From the IMG/VR virus record IMGVR_UViG_3300029319_000180, positions 1-36,295 of that record: DNA of 36,295 nucleotides, one strand, 5' to 3'. The translations under genes and the position numbers were made by a program. Of this stretch, positions 1-5,942 are shown piece by piece. Source of the DNA: a virus. A model generated the notes under the pieces. It made no database searches. It was not told the origin of the DNA and saw only the letters and a program-made list of their open reading frames with translations. Position 1 is the first letter of the stretch, and every line of letters begins with the position of its first letter.

Positions 1-276
1 GGGGCGGACCGTGAACCTTTTGGCCGTGATGACCTTTATGAACCGTTAAAGTTTGATGAGCATTACGAGCCGTGTTTTTCAATAGAACAACAATATGGAC
101 CGGACCTACTGTGTCATCAATGCGAACATTGTACGAAAACGGTATGGGTGAATCAGATACCCACTAATGAATGGGCATTAACTCACGATGAATTAGAGGG
201 CGCAATTATCACAAGGTTAATCGGCGCTATCTTTGACCTTTTAACCGACTATCAAGAATGCGAGGAGGATTGGTAA
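1..276 (+). CDS. Hypothetical early protein, 5' end cut off by the window
   Basis: The frame is open from the first base to a TAA whose last base is the A of the next gene's ATG. The visible 91 residues include a Cys cluster (C25, C38, C41, C44 of the visible part, with a CxxCxxC core) that could bind zinc, and an acidic C-terminus. There is no ATG in frame and the first in-frame GTG lies after the Cys cluster, so the true start is almost certainly outside the window. It may be the C-terminal half of the gene interrupted at the right edge (36141-36295). I do not recognise the family. It heads a run of translationally coupled small early genes. Confidence 0.6.
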   Translation, partial: GADREPFGRDDLYEPLKFDEHYEPCFSIEQQYGPDLLCHQCEHCTKTVWVNQIPTNEWALTHDELEGAIITRLIGAIFDLLTDYQECEEDW

Positions 277-623
277 TGAGTACATATACACGACAAAATC
301 ATGATGGTTCAATAACTGTCATGGTAGATACAACTGATGAATATCAGGCTCAACAATGTCCGCACTGTGAAGAGTGGATATACACCGCCGATGGACCTTT
401 TGCAGAAGCAGAACCGGAACACGGTAACTACGGTGATCCGACTAAACCTACGGCGTGCCATGACCACATCGAAGAATGTCACCCCGAAAAGGTAGAACGA
501 AACGGCGCTTCAACTAAGTTGTCTTTTTGTAAATGGAATGAAGACGAAGTAATGGCGATATATCCCGCCGATGCCTTAAATTACCATCAATTAACAATTA
601 TCAATATAAAAGGGGCGTTTTAA
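276..623 (+). CDS. Small putative zinc-binding early protein
   Basis: 115 residues. The ATG at 276 is preceded by a strong Shine-Dalgarno GAGGAGG and overlaps the previous stop as TAATG, so I prefer it to the in-frame start 18 bases upstream. Visible metal-ligand candidates are C28-x2-C31, then C61, H62, H64, C68 and H69, consistent with a small zinc finger. The family is not recognised. Position in the early rightward arm suggests a host-takeover or accessory role, which is inference only. Confidence 0.7.
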   Translation: MSTYTRQNHDGSITVMVDTTDEYQAQQCPHCEEWIYTADGPFAEAEPEHGNYGDPTKPTACHDHIEECHPEKVERNGASTKLSFCKWNEDEVMAIYPADALNYHQLTIINIKGAF

Positions 624-624
624 T

Positions 625-786
625 ATGACTTACACAATATCAATAGAGGGTACTAATTGGTATATATCCGGCATTGATAAAAAGCAATTAAACCGAACTT
701 TAGACGCATTATTTGAAAAAGGTTACTCACCTATCAATGATGCGCCTAACATTATAATCACTAAGCATGAAAGTGGGGAAAAATGA
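625..786 (+). CDS. Small hypothetical protein, 53 aa
   Basis: 53 residues, starting one base after the previous stop (TAATATG) and overlapping the next gene by four bases (ATGA). It has no Cys and no membrane segment. The N-terminus looks like short beta strands followed by a helix (KKQLNRTLDALFEK). Coupling to both neighbours and a codon-like composition are the support for it being real. The function is unknown. Confidence 0.55.
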   Translation: MTYTISIEGTNWYISGIDKKQLNRTLDALFEKGYSPINDAPNIIITKHESGEK

Positions 787-908
787 TTAACTTGTTTAGA
801 CGGTTACAAGACTTAATTAAACGATTCATTAATAGTTGGGCAATGGTCTACCTAATAATGATTGTATACACATTTATATTTTTAATAGCTATGACGGGGG
901 GTCTATAA
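783..908 (+). CDS. Small single-pass membrane protein, 41 aa
   Basis: 41 residues coupled to the upstream gene by an ATGA overlap. A basic amphipathic N-terminus (about residues 1-17, RRLQDLIKR) is followed by one hydrophobic segment (about residues 19-37, starting WAMVYLIM). The topology suggests a tiny inner-membrane protein. Phages often encode such peptides in early operons for exclusion or membrane effects. The family is not recognised, so the role is open. Confidence 0.5.
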   Translation: MINLFRRLQDLIKRFINSWAMVYLIMIVYTFIFLIAMTGGL

Positions 909-910
909 AT

Positions 911-1165
911 ATGGAAACAAAAAAAGACATAATGCACACAGAATCCAAATATGGAGAGGTCATTGAGATGATCTACAGCTATGAGGGTTACCGTGACTTA
1001 TATCGTGCCGAATTAAACCGCAGTATGGGGACCGCAAAAGTTAGCAAGTGGACCGATGCGAACGGGTGGCGTTACTTGTTCGGCGGGGAAAACCCGAAAG
1101 ATACGGGAATTGGATTGTGGCTAACCGCTACAGACAAATTCCATGAGATAATGCACATAAATTAG
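911..1165 (+). CDS. Hypothetical protein, last gene before a strong terminator
   Basis: 84 residues from an ATG two bases after the previous stop. An in-frame start 75 bases earlier exists, but it would overlap the membrane-protein gene almost entirely and lacks coupling. It is rich in aromatic and charged residues (GWRYLFGGENP) with no recognisable motif. The terminator that begins 15 bases after the stop shows it closes this transcription unit. Confidence 0.6.
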   Translation: METKKDIMHTESKYGEVIEMIYSYEGYRDLYRAELNRSMGTAKVSKWTDANGWRYLFGGENPKDTGIGLWLTATDKFHEIMHIN

Positions 1166-1180
1166 CCCCCGCACCCCCTA

Positions 1181-1226
1181 CCCCCTCGCCGGTAACCTCT
1201 CACCGGCGAGGGGGTTCTTTTTTTTT
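1181..1226 (+). terminator. Rho-independent terminator
   Basis: A perfect 13-bp GC-rich stem (CCCCCTCGCCGGT pairing with ACCGGCGAGGGGG), an 8-base loop, then a run of about a dozen bases that is almost all T. It ends the leftmost rightward unit. Confidence 0.95.
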
Positions 1227-1266
1227 GCGTAACCACTGATCGTTCACTATCAACTACATAACTACA
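1227..1266 (+). repeat. Shared intergenic motif, copy 1
   Basis: Directly after the terminator T-run comes GCGTAACCACT, then TTCACTATCAACTAC (1243-1257) continuing as ATAACTACA. Closely similar blocks occur at 2777-2820 and 35998-36012, and the CGTAA-CACTACAAA part also at 34790-34803. All copies lie upstream of rightward gene starts. The role is unknown; operator, upstream promoter element and replication iteron are all possible. Confidence 0.6.
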
Positions 1267-1282
1267 GCTTTAAGCCGTTGGG

Positions 1283-1318
1283 AAACCTGGCCAGGCCAAA
1301 GCCAGGTAAAGGTTTTTT
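1283..1318 (+). repeat. CCTGGCCAGG hairpin repeat, copy 1
   Basis: A 21-base block (1283-1303) is repeated exactly at 2745-2765. It contains the 10-bp palindrome CCTGGCCAGG. Here ACCTGGC (1285-1291) also pairs with GCCAGGT (1301-1307), followed after five bases by T6. It may be a weak terminator or attenuator, or a protein-binding site. Confidence 0.5.
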
Positions 1319-1323
1319 ACAAA

Positions 1324-1380
1324 TTGTCATACATTTTGATGTTTATGGGGGTAGTATGGGGTTGTCTATTAAATGAAAGG
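1324..1380 (+). promoter_or_regulatory. Rightward early promoter and conserved leader
   Basis: TTGTCATACA (1324-1333), an 18-base spacer, TAGTAT (1352-1357), GGGGTT, then the leader TGTCTATTAAATGAAAGG (1363-1380), whose AAAGG serves as Shine-Dalgarno for the ATG at 1387. The same order (TGTCATACA, 17 bases, TATAGT, GGGGTT, GTGTCTATT) recurs at 36074-36120, which supports a functional promoter. The leader alone recurs at 34888 and 2915. Confidence 0.55.
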
Positions 1381-1386
1381 AAAGTT

Positions 1387-1854
1387 ATGACTACAAAACT
1401 TATTGGACACTGTGGGGTGGATAGCGGTCAGATACTGCTAATTGATCCATGCTACGTTTACAGCGATAAATTCTACGATGAGTGTTGCAAGGTGACACTG
1501 TCAGAAGATAAAGCCGGTGAAACTACGTTAGGTGTCGTTACAAGCACATACAGTGGTGATGGTAATTATCCGGTGTATGCCACAACCGATGAACACGGTG
1601 GAATCATGTCCGTTGAAATAGTGTTCAAGAAAAGTGACACACACAAAATAATTATAGAAACTACTGAAGATGCAGTAACTAACAAAGAAGTTGAAATAGC
1701 TTTGAATGATCTTAATGTTGCATTAGGTGATGATCTTATCTCTTGGTCAGAAAGTGAGGAACAAACTACCGATGAGGACATTCAAATTCATATCGAAACT
1801 GATGAGGAATACGGTAGGCGAGTTTCACAAATTTTAGAAAGTGAGGAACAATGA
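1387..1854 (+). CDS. DUF4241-like phage protein
   Basis: 155 residues. The ATG at 1387 follows the conserved leader and its AAAGGAAAG Shine-Dalgarno, and is preferred to an upstream in-frame TTG inside the promoter. The N-terminal part has the pattern seen in a common phage family: CGVDSGQ, then IDPCYV, then a glycine-rich GDGNYPVYATTDEHG, then MSVEIVF. I associate this with DUF4241-like proteins of unknown function. The C-terminal third is very acidic (about residues 100-155). It is coupled to the next gene by ATGA. Confidence 0.65.
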   Translation: MTTKLIGHCGVDSGQILLIDPCYVYSDKFYDECCKVTLSEDKAGETTLGVVTSTYSGDGNYPVYATTDEHGGIMSVEIVFKKSDTHKIIIETTEDAVTNKEVEIALNDLNVALGDDLISWSESEEQTTDEDIQIHIETDEEYGRRVSQILESEEQ

Positions 1855-1991
1855 AAATTAAGAAAAAGGATTGGTTAAAAATTCATGAGGATTTTAGGAA
1901 CAATGACCACCAAAACCCTATGATGCTTAAATATATAGAGGGTAAAGGGACTTGTTCAATTCCGGTAGAGTTTGAAAGTGAGGAACAATGA
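1851..1991 (+). CDS. Small hypothetical protein, 46 aa
   Basis: 46 residues, overlapping the previous stop by ATGA. It has a lysine-rich N-terminus and ends FESEEQ. The upstream gene ends LESEEQ from the near-identical bases GAAAGTGAGGAACAATGA. The GTGAGGA in both places supplies the Shine-Dalgarno for the following gene, so the shared tail probably reflects selection or duplication of a coupling signal. The function is unknown. Confidence 0.55.
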   Translation: MKIKKKDWLKIHEDFRNNDHQNPMMLKYIEGKGTCSIPVEFESEEQ

Positions 1992-2107
1992 ATAAAGAAG
2001 AACGCAAAAAACTAATAGCTTACTTTTCACGCCCAACAGATAAAAATGTACTGGTTGCCGCAAGAAGATTAAGATATTGGGAACGTGTAGCCGGATTAAG
2101 AAAATAA
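1988..2107 (+). CDS. Small basic hypothetical protein, 39 aa
   Basis: 39 residues, coupled on both sides (ATGA upstream, TAATG downstream). It is strongly basic (11 Arg/Lys in the first 34 residues) and predicted mostly helical, with no recognisable motif. Support comes from coupling and from the Shine-Dalgarno GTGAGGA inside the preceding gene. Confidence 0.5.
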   Translation: MNKEERKKLIAYFSRPTDKNVLVAARRLRYWERVAGLRK

Positions 2108-2745
2108 TGAAAGTTCTAAACCTATACGCCGGACTAGGCGGTAACCGCAAACTATGGACAGAATGCGAGGTAACCGCCGTAGAACAAAACGAAAAAATAG
2201 CTAACGTCTACCGGCAACAACACCCTAACGATCACGTTGTTGTCGGTGACGCACACCAATACCTTTTAGACCATTCACACGAATACGACTTTATATGGTC
2301 AAGTCCACCATGCCAAAGTCATACACGAATGCTTAGAGGGGGTCGTAACCGCAAACCACGTTATCCGGTCATGGACCTTTACCAAGAAATAATCTTTCTA
2401 AACAATTCCTATGACGGTAAATGGATAGTCGAAAACGTTGTCCCATATTATGAACCGTTAATAAAGCCCACTAAAAAAGTTGGTAGGCATTTGTTCTGGT
2501 CTAATTTTTTGTTTAACGATACGATTCTGCAAACAGTACCGCAACCTAAAAATTTCATTAACTTAGGAACTGTTGCCGGTTCAGAAATGTTAAAGGATTG
2601 GCTAGGTATCCATTATGAGGGCAATATTTATTATGACGGCAACCATGATCCGTCACAAGCGTTACGGAACTGCGTACATCCGGCACTCTCTTTGCAGATA
2701 TACGAAAAAATGCTAACCCTACCAACGCAAGAACCACTATTCTAA
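2107..2745 (+). CDS. DNA cytosine-5 methyltransferase-like protein
   Basis: 212 residues. The ATG at 2107 overlaps the previous stop (TAATG) and starts directly with the SAM-binding motif LNLYAGLGGN (residues 4-13), so I reject an earlier in-frame TTG. Motif IV SSPPCQ (65-70) carries the candidate catalytic Cys69, and motif VI appears as VENV (108-111). This fits C5-MTases, which transfer a methyl group from SAM to cytosine. It is short for the family, has little room for a target-recognition domain, and has no clear QxRxR motif VIII (GRHLFWSNF near 126-134 may replace it). With no restriction enzyme nearby it would be an orphan enzyme, perhaps protecting phage DNA. Confidence 0.8.
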   Translation: MKVLNLYAGLGGNRKLWTECEVTAVEQNEKIANVYRQQHPNDHVVVGDAHQYLLDHSHEYDFIWSSPPCQSHTRMLRGGRNRKPRYPVMDLYQEIIFLNNSYDGKWIVENVVPYYEPLIKPTKKVGRHLFWSNFLFNDTILQTVPQPKNFINLGTVAGSEMLKDWLGIHYEGNIYYDGNHDPSQALRNCVHPALSLQIYEKMLTLPTQEPLF

Positions 2746-2776
2746 AACCTGGCCAGGCCAAAGCCGGACTCTTTTT
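2745..2776 (+). terminator. Hairpin repeat copy 2, probable weak terminator
   Basis: The second copy of the 21-base block with the palindrome CCTGGCCAGG lies directly after the methyltransferase stop. CTGGC can pair with GCCGG (2763-2767, one G-T pair), followed within a few bases by T5 (2772-2776). The position right after a gene and the T-run favour termination. The stem is short. Confidence 0.45.
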
Positions 2777-2820
2777 GCGTAATCACTACAAAAAATCAAT
2801 ATCAACTATATAACTACATA
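2777..2820 (+). repeat. Shared intergenic motif, copy 2
   Basis: GCGTAATCACTACAAAA followed by TATCAACTATATAACTACA, matching 1227-1266 in sequence and in position after a T-run. Here the second half contains TATAAC and TATATA, which could act as a -10 box. The remaining bases of the 238-base gap before WhiB contain the hairpins at 2877-2940. Confidence 0.55.
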
Positions 2821-2876
2821 CGTTAGCCATCGAAAAATTTAGTAGCTACGTTTGTTGTGTGATCTAAAAACAGAAC

Positions 2877-2940
2877 ACCCCCACCAGGATAGGAAACTGG
2901 TGGGGGTAGTTCAGTGTCTATAGAAAGGAGGAACTTTCTA
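2877..2940 (+). promoter_or_regulatory. Two-hairpin structured leader upstream of WhiB
   Basis: Hairpin 1 has an 11-bp perfect stem (ACCCCCACCAG 2877-2887 with CTGGTGGGGGT 2897-2907, 9-base loop) and no T-run after it. It is followed by the conserved leader TGTCTAT (2915-2921). Hairpin 2 has a 7-bp perfect stem (TAGAAAG 2921-2927 with CTTTCTA 2934-2940) presenting GAGGAA in its loop. The embedded AAAGGAGG would be an excellent Shine-Dalgarno, yet no start codon lies at a usable distance, so it looks like a structured RNA or regulatory leader. Confidence 0.55.
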
Positions 2941-2983
2941 AAAGTAACTATACATTAGTGTCATCTACATAGCAACGGTATTG

Positions 2984-3223
2984 ATGTATTGTTTATGTAT
3001 GGGTTCGGATTGGCGTGAAAAAGCTAACTGTCGTGGCATGACTAAGCTAATGTATTCAGATCAGCATAAGAAAGCTAGGCGTGTTTGTTGGCTGTGTCCG
3101 GTGCAAACTGAGTGTTTGATGGAATCTTTTGAAGAAGAAGATATTAATTATCCGATGTATGGTGTTCGTGCTGGTATGTCTGCTGCGGAGCGTTTTCGCT
3201 ACAGGCGTATGATGTTGCAATAA
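2984..3223 (+). CDS. WhiB-family iron-sulfur transcription regulator
   Basis: 79 residues. It has the diagnostic four-Cys cluster: C16, then C35-x2-C38, then x5-C44 in CPVQTEC. This follows W10 and ANC, and is followed by YGVRAGMSAAER, the family's GVWGG-like turn and ER. WhiB proteins bind a 4Fe-4S cluster and usually act by contacting the primary sigma factor. Phage members such as mycobacteriophage TM4 WhiB are known to interfere with host WhiB2 and septation. The start is uncertain: ATG 2984 or ATG 2999, neither with a good Shine-Dalgarno. The turn residues differ from the consensus (RAG for WGG). The family is the main evidence for an actinobacterial host. Confidence 0.92.
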   Translation: MYCLCMGSDWREKANCRGMTKLMYSDQHKKARRVCWLCPVQTECLMESFEEEDINYPMYGVRAGMSAAERFRYRRMMLQ

Positions 3224-3244
3224 TTTTTGTAAGTATTACACACA

Positions 3245-3272
3245 TTGTCACACATTCTGATACACTAAGTGT
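3245..3272 (+). promoter_or_regulatory. Promoter or operator element before the 51-aa gene
   Basis: TTGTCACACATTCTGAT (3245-3261) matches TTGTCATACATTTTGAT at 1324-1340 in 15 of 17 positions. TACACT (3261-3266) lies six bases before the ATG at 3273, so a transcript could be leaderless, which is common in actinobacteria. TACAC-TAA-GTGTA (3261-3273) is a short inverted repeat over the expected start site. Confidence 0.45.
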
Positions 3273-3428
3273 ATGAATAAATCCCAGACAGATACCCGTA
3301 TCAAAGACAACGGTCATAGGTGGGTGCAGTTGGGCGGTCCCGAAGATGGTGACGTTCGATGTATGCACTGTGATTGTAGACCTGCCGGTAGGTGGGCTAG
3401 ACAGCTATGCGATTCTGTAAAGCTATAG
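3273..3428 (+). CDS. Small Cys-rich protein, 51 aa
   Basis: 51 residues from an ATG directly downstream of the TTGTCACACATT element. It has C30, C33, C35 and C46 (CMHCDC core), so a small zinc site is plausible. There is no Shine-Dalgarno in front of the ATG, which fits leaderless translation. The family is not recognised. It is the second Cys-cluster protein in a row after WhiB. Confidence 0.5.
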   Translation: MNKSQTDTRIKDNGHRWVQLGGPEDGDVRCMHCDCRPAGRWARQLCDSVKL

Positions 3429-3451
3429 TCTTACGGTTTTGTAGTGTGGAT

Positions 3452-3523
3452 ATGCGTTCATTGATCGCTTTCCGAAAGTTTCGGGAAGTTATGAAAAAGT
3501 TACAGGAGGAATTAAGTGACTGA
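3452..3523 (+). CDS. Possible 23-aa leader peptide
   Basis: A short frame (ATG 3452) that ends eight bases inside the next gene and contains that gene's Shine-Dalgarno CAGGAGGA in its codons. The peptide is basic and amphipathic (FRKFREVMKKLQEEL). It could couple translation into the GTG at 3516. Evidence for expression is only positional, and it may be chance. Confidence 0.3.
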   Translation: MRSLIAFRKFREVMKKLQEELSD

Positions 3524-3803
3524 GGAATATAAGTACCGTGAAAAGCCAAGGAGTAGTGTCAATACAACATTGCATACTTGCAGGGTAGAACCAGAGATTA
3601 GAGGCAAGATCTTTAGCTCTTTCGATAGTATTTCTATTGAGGTTCAAGGCTACGAATTTAGCATTACTGTAAGCGCTCCATACATTTCAGATAAAGATGC
3701 AAGTGATCCTTTCGCTGATTGGAAACCAGGTGACGGCATCAAGCTATTCAAAGCTGCTGTTACGAACATGGATGTTAGAGACTACACGGTAGAGGAAGAT
3801 TAA
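3516..3803 (+). CDS. Hypothetical protein, 95 aa
   Basis: 95 residues from a GTG with a strong Shine-Dalgarno (CAGGAGGA, six bases upstream). It looks like an all-beta small domain (alternating hydrophobics in SISIEVQGYEFSITVS) with an acidic C-terminus. It is the first of a tightly packed series leading into the recombination genes, so it may act in DNA metabolism. The family is not recognised. Confidence 0.65.
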   Translation: MTEEYKYREKPRSSVNTTLHTCRVEPEIRGKIFSSFDSISIEVQGYEFSITVSAPYISDKDASDPFADWKPGDGIKLFKAAVTNMDVRDYTVEED

Positions 3804-3805
3804 TC

Positions 3806-4255
3806 GTGCAGAATCCATATCACAATGGTATGCAAATGGTCATTGACCGCTTCGATGCGGTAACGAAGGTGGCAGGTGGGAAATGTCCTACCTGCCATCG
3901 ACCTTTCCGTACCGAAATAAAAGCTAGATCAGGTGACCAGCCAGGTTTAGAAAAAGAAGCGTACAAAGAGCTGAAAGATGCTAGTAATAATTGTAAGCGT
4001 GTGTATGACTTTCTTCGTTGGGAGTTGCACATGGCGCTGACTCGTAGTCACCGTTCTGGGTACACGTTGAATGACGGCTGGTGTTCTGCTAGTGATTTCA
4101 GGGAGAACCTTGGTGAGGGTGATTGGCAACGTCGAGTGCGTCAGCTCAGTGAAGAGTTTGGTGTGAAGATAGATCGGAAGATGGATTATCCGAATGGTGG
4201 CAAGCGTAAGGTTGCCTTTTACAGATTAGGAGAAGAACAATATGCAATACAGTAA
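3806..4255 (+). CDS. Zinc-finger/winged-helix-like DNA-metabolism protein
   Basis: 149 residues from a GTG two bases after the previous stop. It has a CPTCHRPF knuckle (C27, C30, H31), a helical middle, and a C-terminal half whose pattern (a helix ending WQRRVRQLSEEFG followed by a strand pair ending KRKVAFYRL) resembles a winged helix. It overlaps the Cas4-like nuclease gene by 14 bases. A role in DNA binding or origin recognition is inferred. With no recognisable replication initiator elsewhere, it is one candidate. Confidence 0.6.
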   Translation: MQNPYHNGMQMVIDRFDAVTKVAGGKCPTCHRPFRTEIKARSGDQPGLEKEAYKELKDASNNCKRVYDFLRWELHMALTRSHRSGYTLNDGWCSASDFRENLGEGDWQRRVRQLSEEFGVKIDRKMDYPNGGKRKVAFYRLGEEQYAIQ

Positions 4256-5096
4256 TACGGCTAGGGAATCGTTTGAGAAGTTCTTAGCTGATGATAATGA
4301 GGAGAATGGTGCGAAGCCTACTGCGGCTGGGACTTTGATGCGCTGCTCCGACGCTGGTAATTGTCTACGTCAGCGAGGCTTTGCCGCCGCCAAGTTTCCA
4401 GAGGCTCATAGCTTTGATACAAGCACATTAATAGCGTTTAGTTTGGGTACTTCAATGCACGAACTATTGCAGGAATCAATAGGGCATGTGCATGGCGGTG
4501 AATTTGAAAAAGTGGTAGATTTGTCGCCTTTGGGTGTCAGCCTTAGCGGTTCATCAGACGGAGTAGTTGAAGTCAATGGGCAAACCAGGTTGCTTGAGAT
4601 CAAAACAATGAGTTCCTACCCATTCAAAATAGCTAAAGAAACAGGGTTACCCAAGCGACAGCACGTTGCACAAGCAGCCTTGTACGCTATGGGAACACCA
4701 GAAGTAACGCATTTATGGATGGTGTATTTAGCGAAAGAGTCAGGTTTTCGTGGAGCGCATAAGTCGGGAGACATGATCGAATGGGTCATAGAGCTTGACG
4801 AGGAACTGTTTGATGGGTTCACGCCACGACAAATAGCAGAGCAAGAACTAGACAACTTCCGTAGCGTACAACAATCATTGTCAGAAGAAATGCTACCTGA
4901 CGCTGTTGTATTCGATGACAACGGTGTGGATATGCTTGTGGAAAAGCCACCTGCGTATGGTGCTAGCAAAGGACAGCCTTGGAACTGTCGTTACTGCCGA
5001 TACCAGAGTATCTGTGAAGCCTGTGGTCCTACTGAGGTGTCTTTACAGACGGCTAAGGTTCATGCTGGTTGGCTAACTGAGGAGGAAACAGTATGA
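4242..5096 (+). CDS. Cas4/RecB-like PD-(D/E)XK exonuclease
   Basis: 284 residues. The nuclease core is visible: H73 in GTSMHELLQ, D106 in SGSSDG, E119-I-K121 in LLEIKT, and the QxxxY helix at Q144. Cysteines C249, C252, C258 and C261 (CRYCRYQSICEAC), plus C35/C41 near the N-terminus, match the split Cys arrangement of Cas4/AddB-type 4Fe-4S nucleases. Such enzymes resect DNA ends to give single strands for annealing. It lies directly upstream of the Rad52-like gene (ATGA overlap) and SSB, forming a phage recombination set. No cas1, cas2 or repeat array is present, so a CRISPR role is not supported. Confidence 0.85.
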   Translation: MQYSNTARESFEKFLADDNEENGAKPTAAGTLMRCSDAGNCLRQRGFAAAKFPEAHSFDTSTLIAFSLGTSMHELLQESIGHVHGGEFEKVVDLSPLGVSLSGSSDGVVEVNGQTRLLEIKTMSSYPFKIAKETGLPKRQHVAQAALYAMGTPEVTHLWMVYLAKESGFRGAHKSGDMIEWVIELDEELFDGFTPRQIAEQELDNFRSVQQSLSEEMLPDAVVFDDNGVDMLVEKPPAYGASKGQPWNCRYCRYQSICEACGPTEVSLQTAKVHAGWLTEEETV

Positions 5097-5542
5097 ATGA
5101 ACAACTAATACAATTAACTAAACCTGTTAGCCCTGTCTTTATAGAAACTAAACCAAAAGCAGGTCGCAATTTATCTTTTGTTGGACACGCAAATGTTACG
5201 CAGTTATTGTTAGCTGCCGTAGGTCCATACTCTTGGGAGAAAGTACCAAATTCAGATTTGTTTGATGGCGAAGGGAATCTTGAAGCTCAGGTATGGCGTT
5301 TAACTGTAGAGATAGATGGTAAGGAAGTTTCTGTTGAATCAACTGGAGATTATGACAATATGAAAGGGAAGTCGCAAGGCTTTCGAGCGCAGGTGTGCGA
5401 GGGCAATGCTTATCGCCGGGCTGCGTCTAAGATTGGTGTCTTTCTTGAGGGTTGGGTTGATGGAGCTAGTAAATCAGGGATGTATGTTATTCACGAACAT
5501 CTCAAATCACTTAATGGAAAGGATTTAAGGAATGACCCTTAA
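5093..5542 (+). CDS. Rad52/Sak-like single-strand annealing protein
   Basis: 149 residues, coupled to the nuclease gene by ATGA. The layout matches actinophage Rad52-type recombinases: FVGHANVTQLLLAAVGPYSW near 29-48, a beta sheet with an inserted acidic loop (DLFDGEGN), then a helix with RAQVCEGNAYRRAASKIGVF near 98-117, which corresponds to the GDALRNAAMRFGV helix of the family. Such proteins anneal complementary single strands, and the neighbours (exonuclease upstream, SSB downstream) fit this. Remote homology judged by eye, so the exact subfamily is uncertain. Confidence 0.7.
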   Translation: MNEQLIQLTKPVSPVFIETKPKAGRNLSFVGHANVTQLLLAAVGPYSWEKVPNSDLFDGEGNLEAQVWRLTVEIDGKEVSVESTGDYDNMKGKSQGFRAQVCEGNAYRRAASKIGVFLEGWVDGASKSGMYVIHEHLKSLNGKDLRNDP

Positions 5543-5942
5543 TGAAGAAACAATATATTTACACGGAAACCTTTGCCGTGAATGGTCTACCAAGACTATT
5601 GAATCAACTGGCAAGCAAGTAATTGAGAATGCCCTCGCATGGCAGCCGACGAAGGATTCCGAAACGACATTTATAGATTTAACGGTGTGGGAGTCAAGAG
5701 AAGGCAACACAGACCACTTCGATGCCATCATAGACGAAACCAGCAAAGGCAGCAGAGTCATGGTGCAAGGAAGATTCAAATCAAGAGATTACAAAGCTAA
5801 AGACGGCACACCCAAGAAAGGGTGGAACTGTTCTGTATGGAACATCGCTAAGGTCATTAGACCTTCGATGAAGAAAGATCCATATCAGGGGGCAACGGCG
5901 ATAGTAGACGGCAAACCAATGACCGATGAAGATTGGTTCTGA
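5532..5942 (+). CDS. ssb: Single-stranded DNA-binding protein (SSB)
   Basis: 136 residues, overlapping the annealing-protein gene by 11 bases. It has OB-fold SSB features: LTVWESREGNTDHFDAII, then KGSRVMVQGRFKSRDYKAKDG, the classical beta-hairpin region, and an acidic C-terminal tail ending DEDWF, comparable to the DDDIPF-type protein-interaction tail. It would coat single strands made by the nuclease, and the tail suggests it recruits host or phage partners. The N-terminal part carries an insertion relative to typical bacterial SSB. Confidence 0.85.
   Translation: MTLNEETIYLHGNLCREWSTKTIESTGKQVIENALAWQPTKDSETTFIDLTVWESREGNTDHFDAIIDETSKGSRVMVQGRFKSRDYKAKDGTPKKGWNCSVWNIAKVIRPSMKKDPYQGATAIVDGKPMTDEDWF

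Noticed and set aside
1227-2820. Repeated intergenic blocks as a CRISPR array or transposon ends
   Set aside because: Copies are dispersed, imperfect, in the same orientation and tied to promoters. There is no regular spacer and no transposase.
2877-2907. 11-bp hairpin as an ordinary rho-independent terminator
   Set aside because: No T-run follows it in the rightward direction and the next bases are the conserved leader motif. A leftward reading has Ts only several bases away and no gene to terminate.
4242-5096. Cas4-like nuclease as a sign of a CRISPR system
   Set aside because: No cas1, cas2 or regular repeat-spacer array is present. The neighbours are a Rad52-like protein and SSB, so a phage recombination role is more likely.
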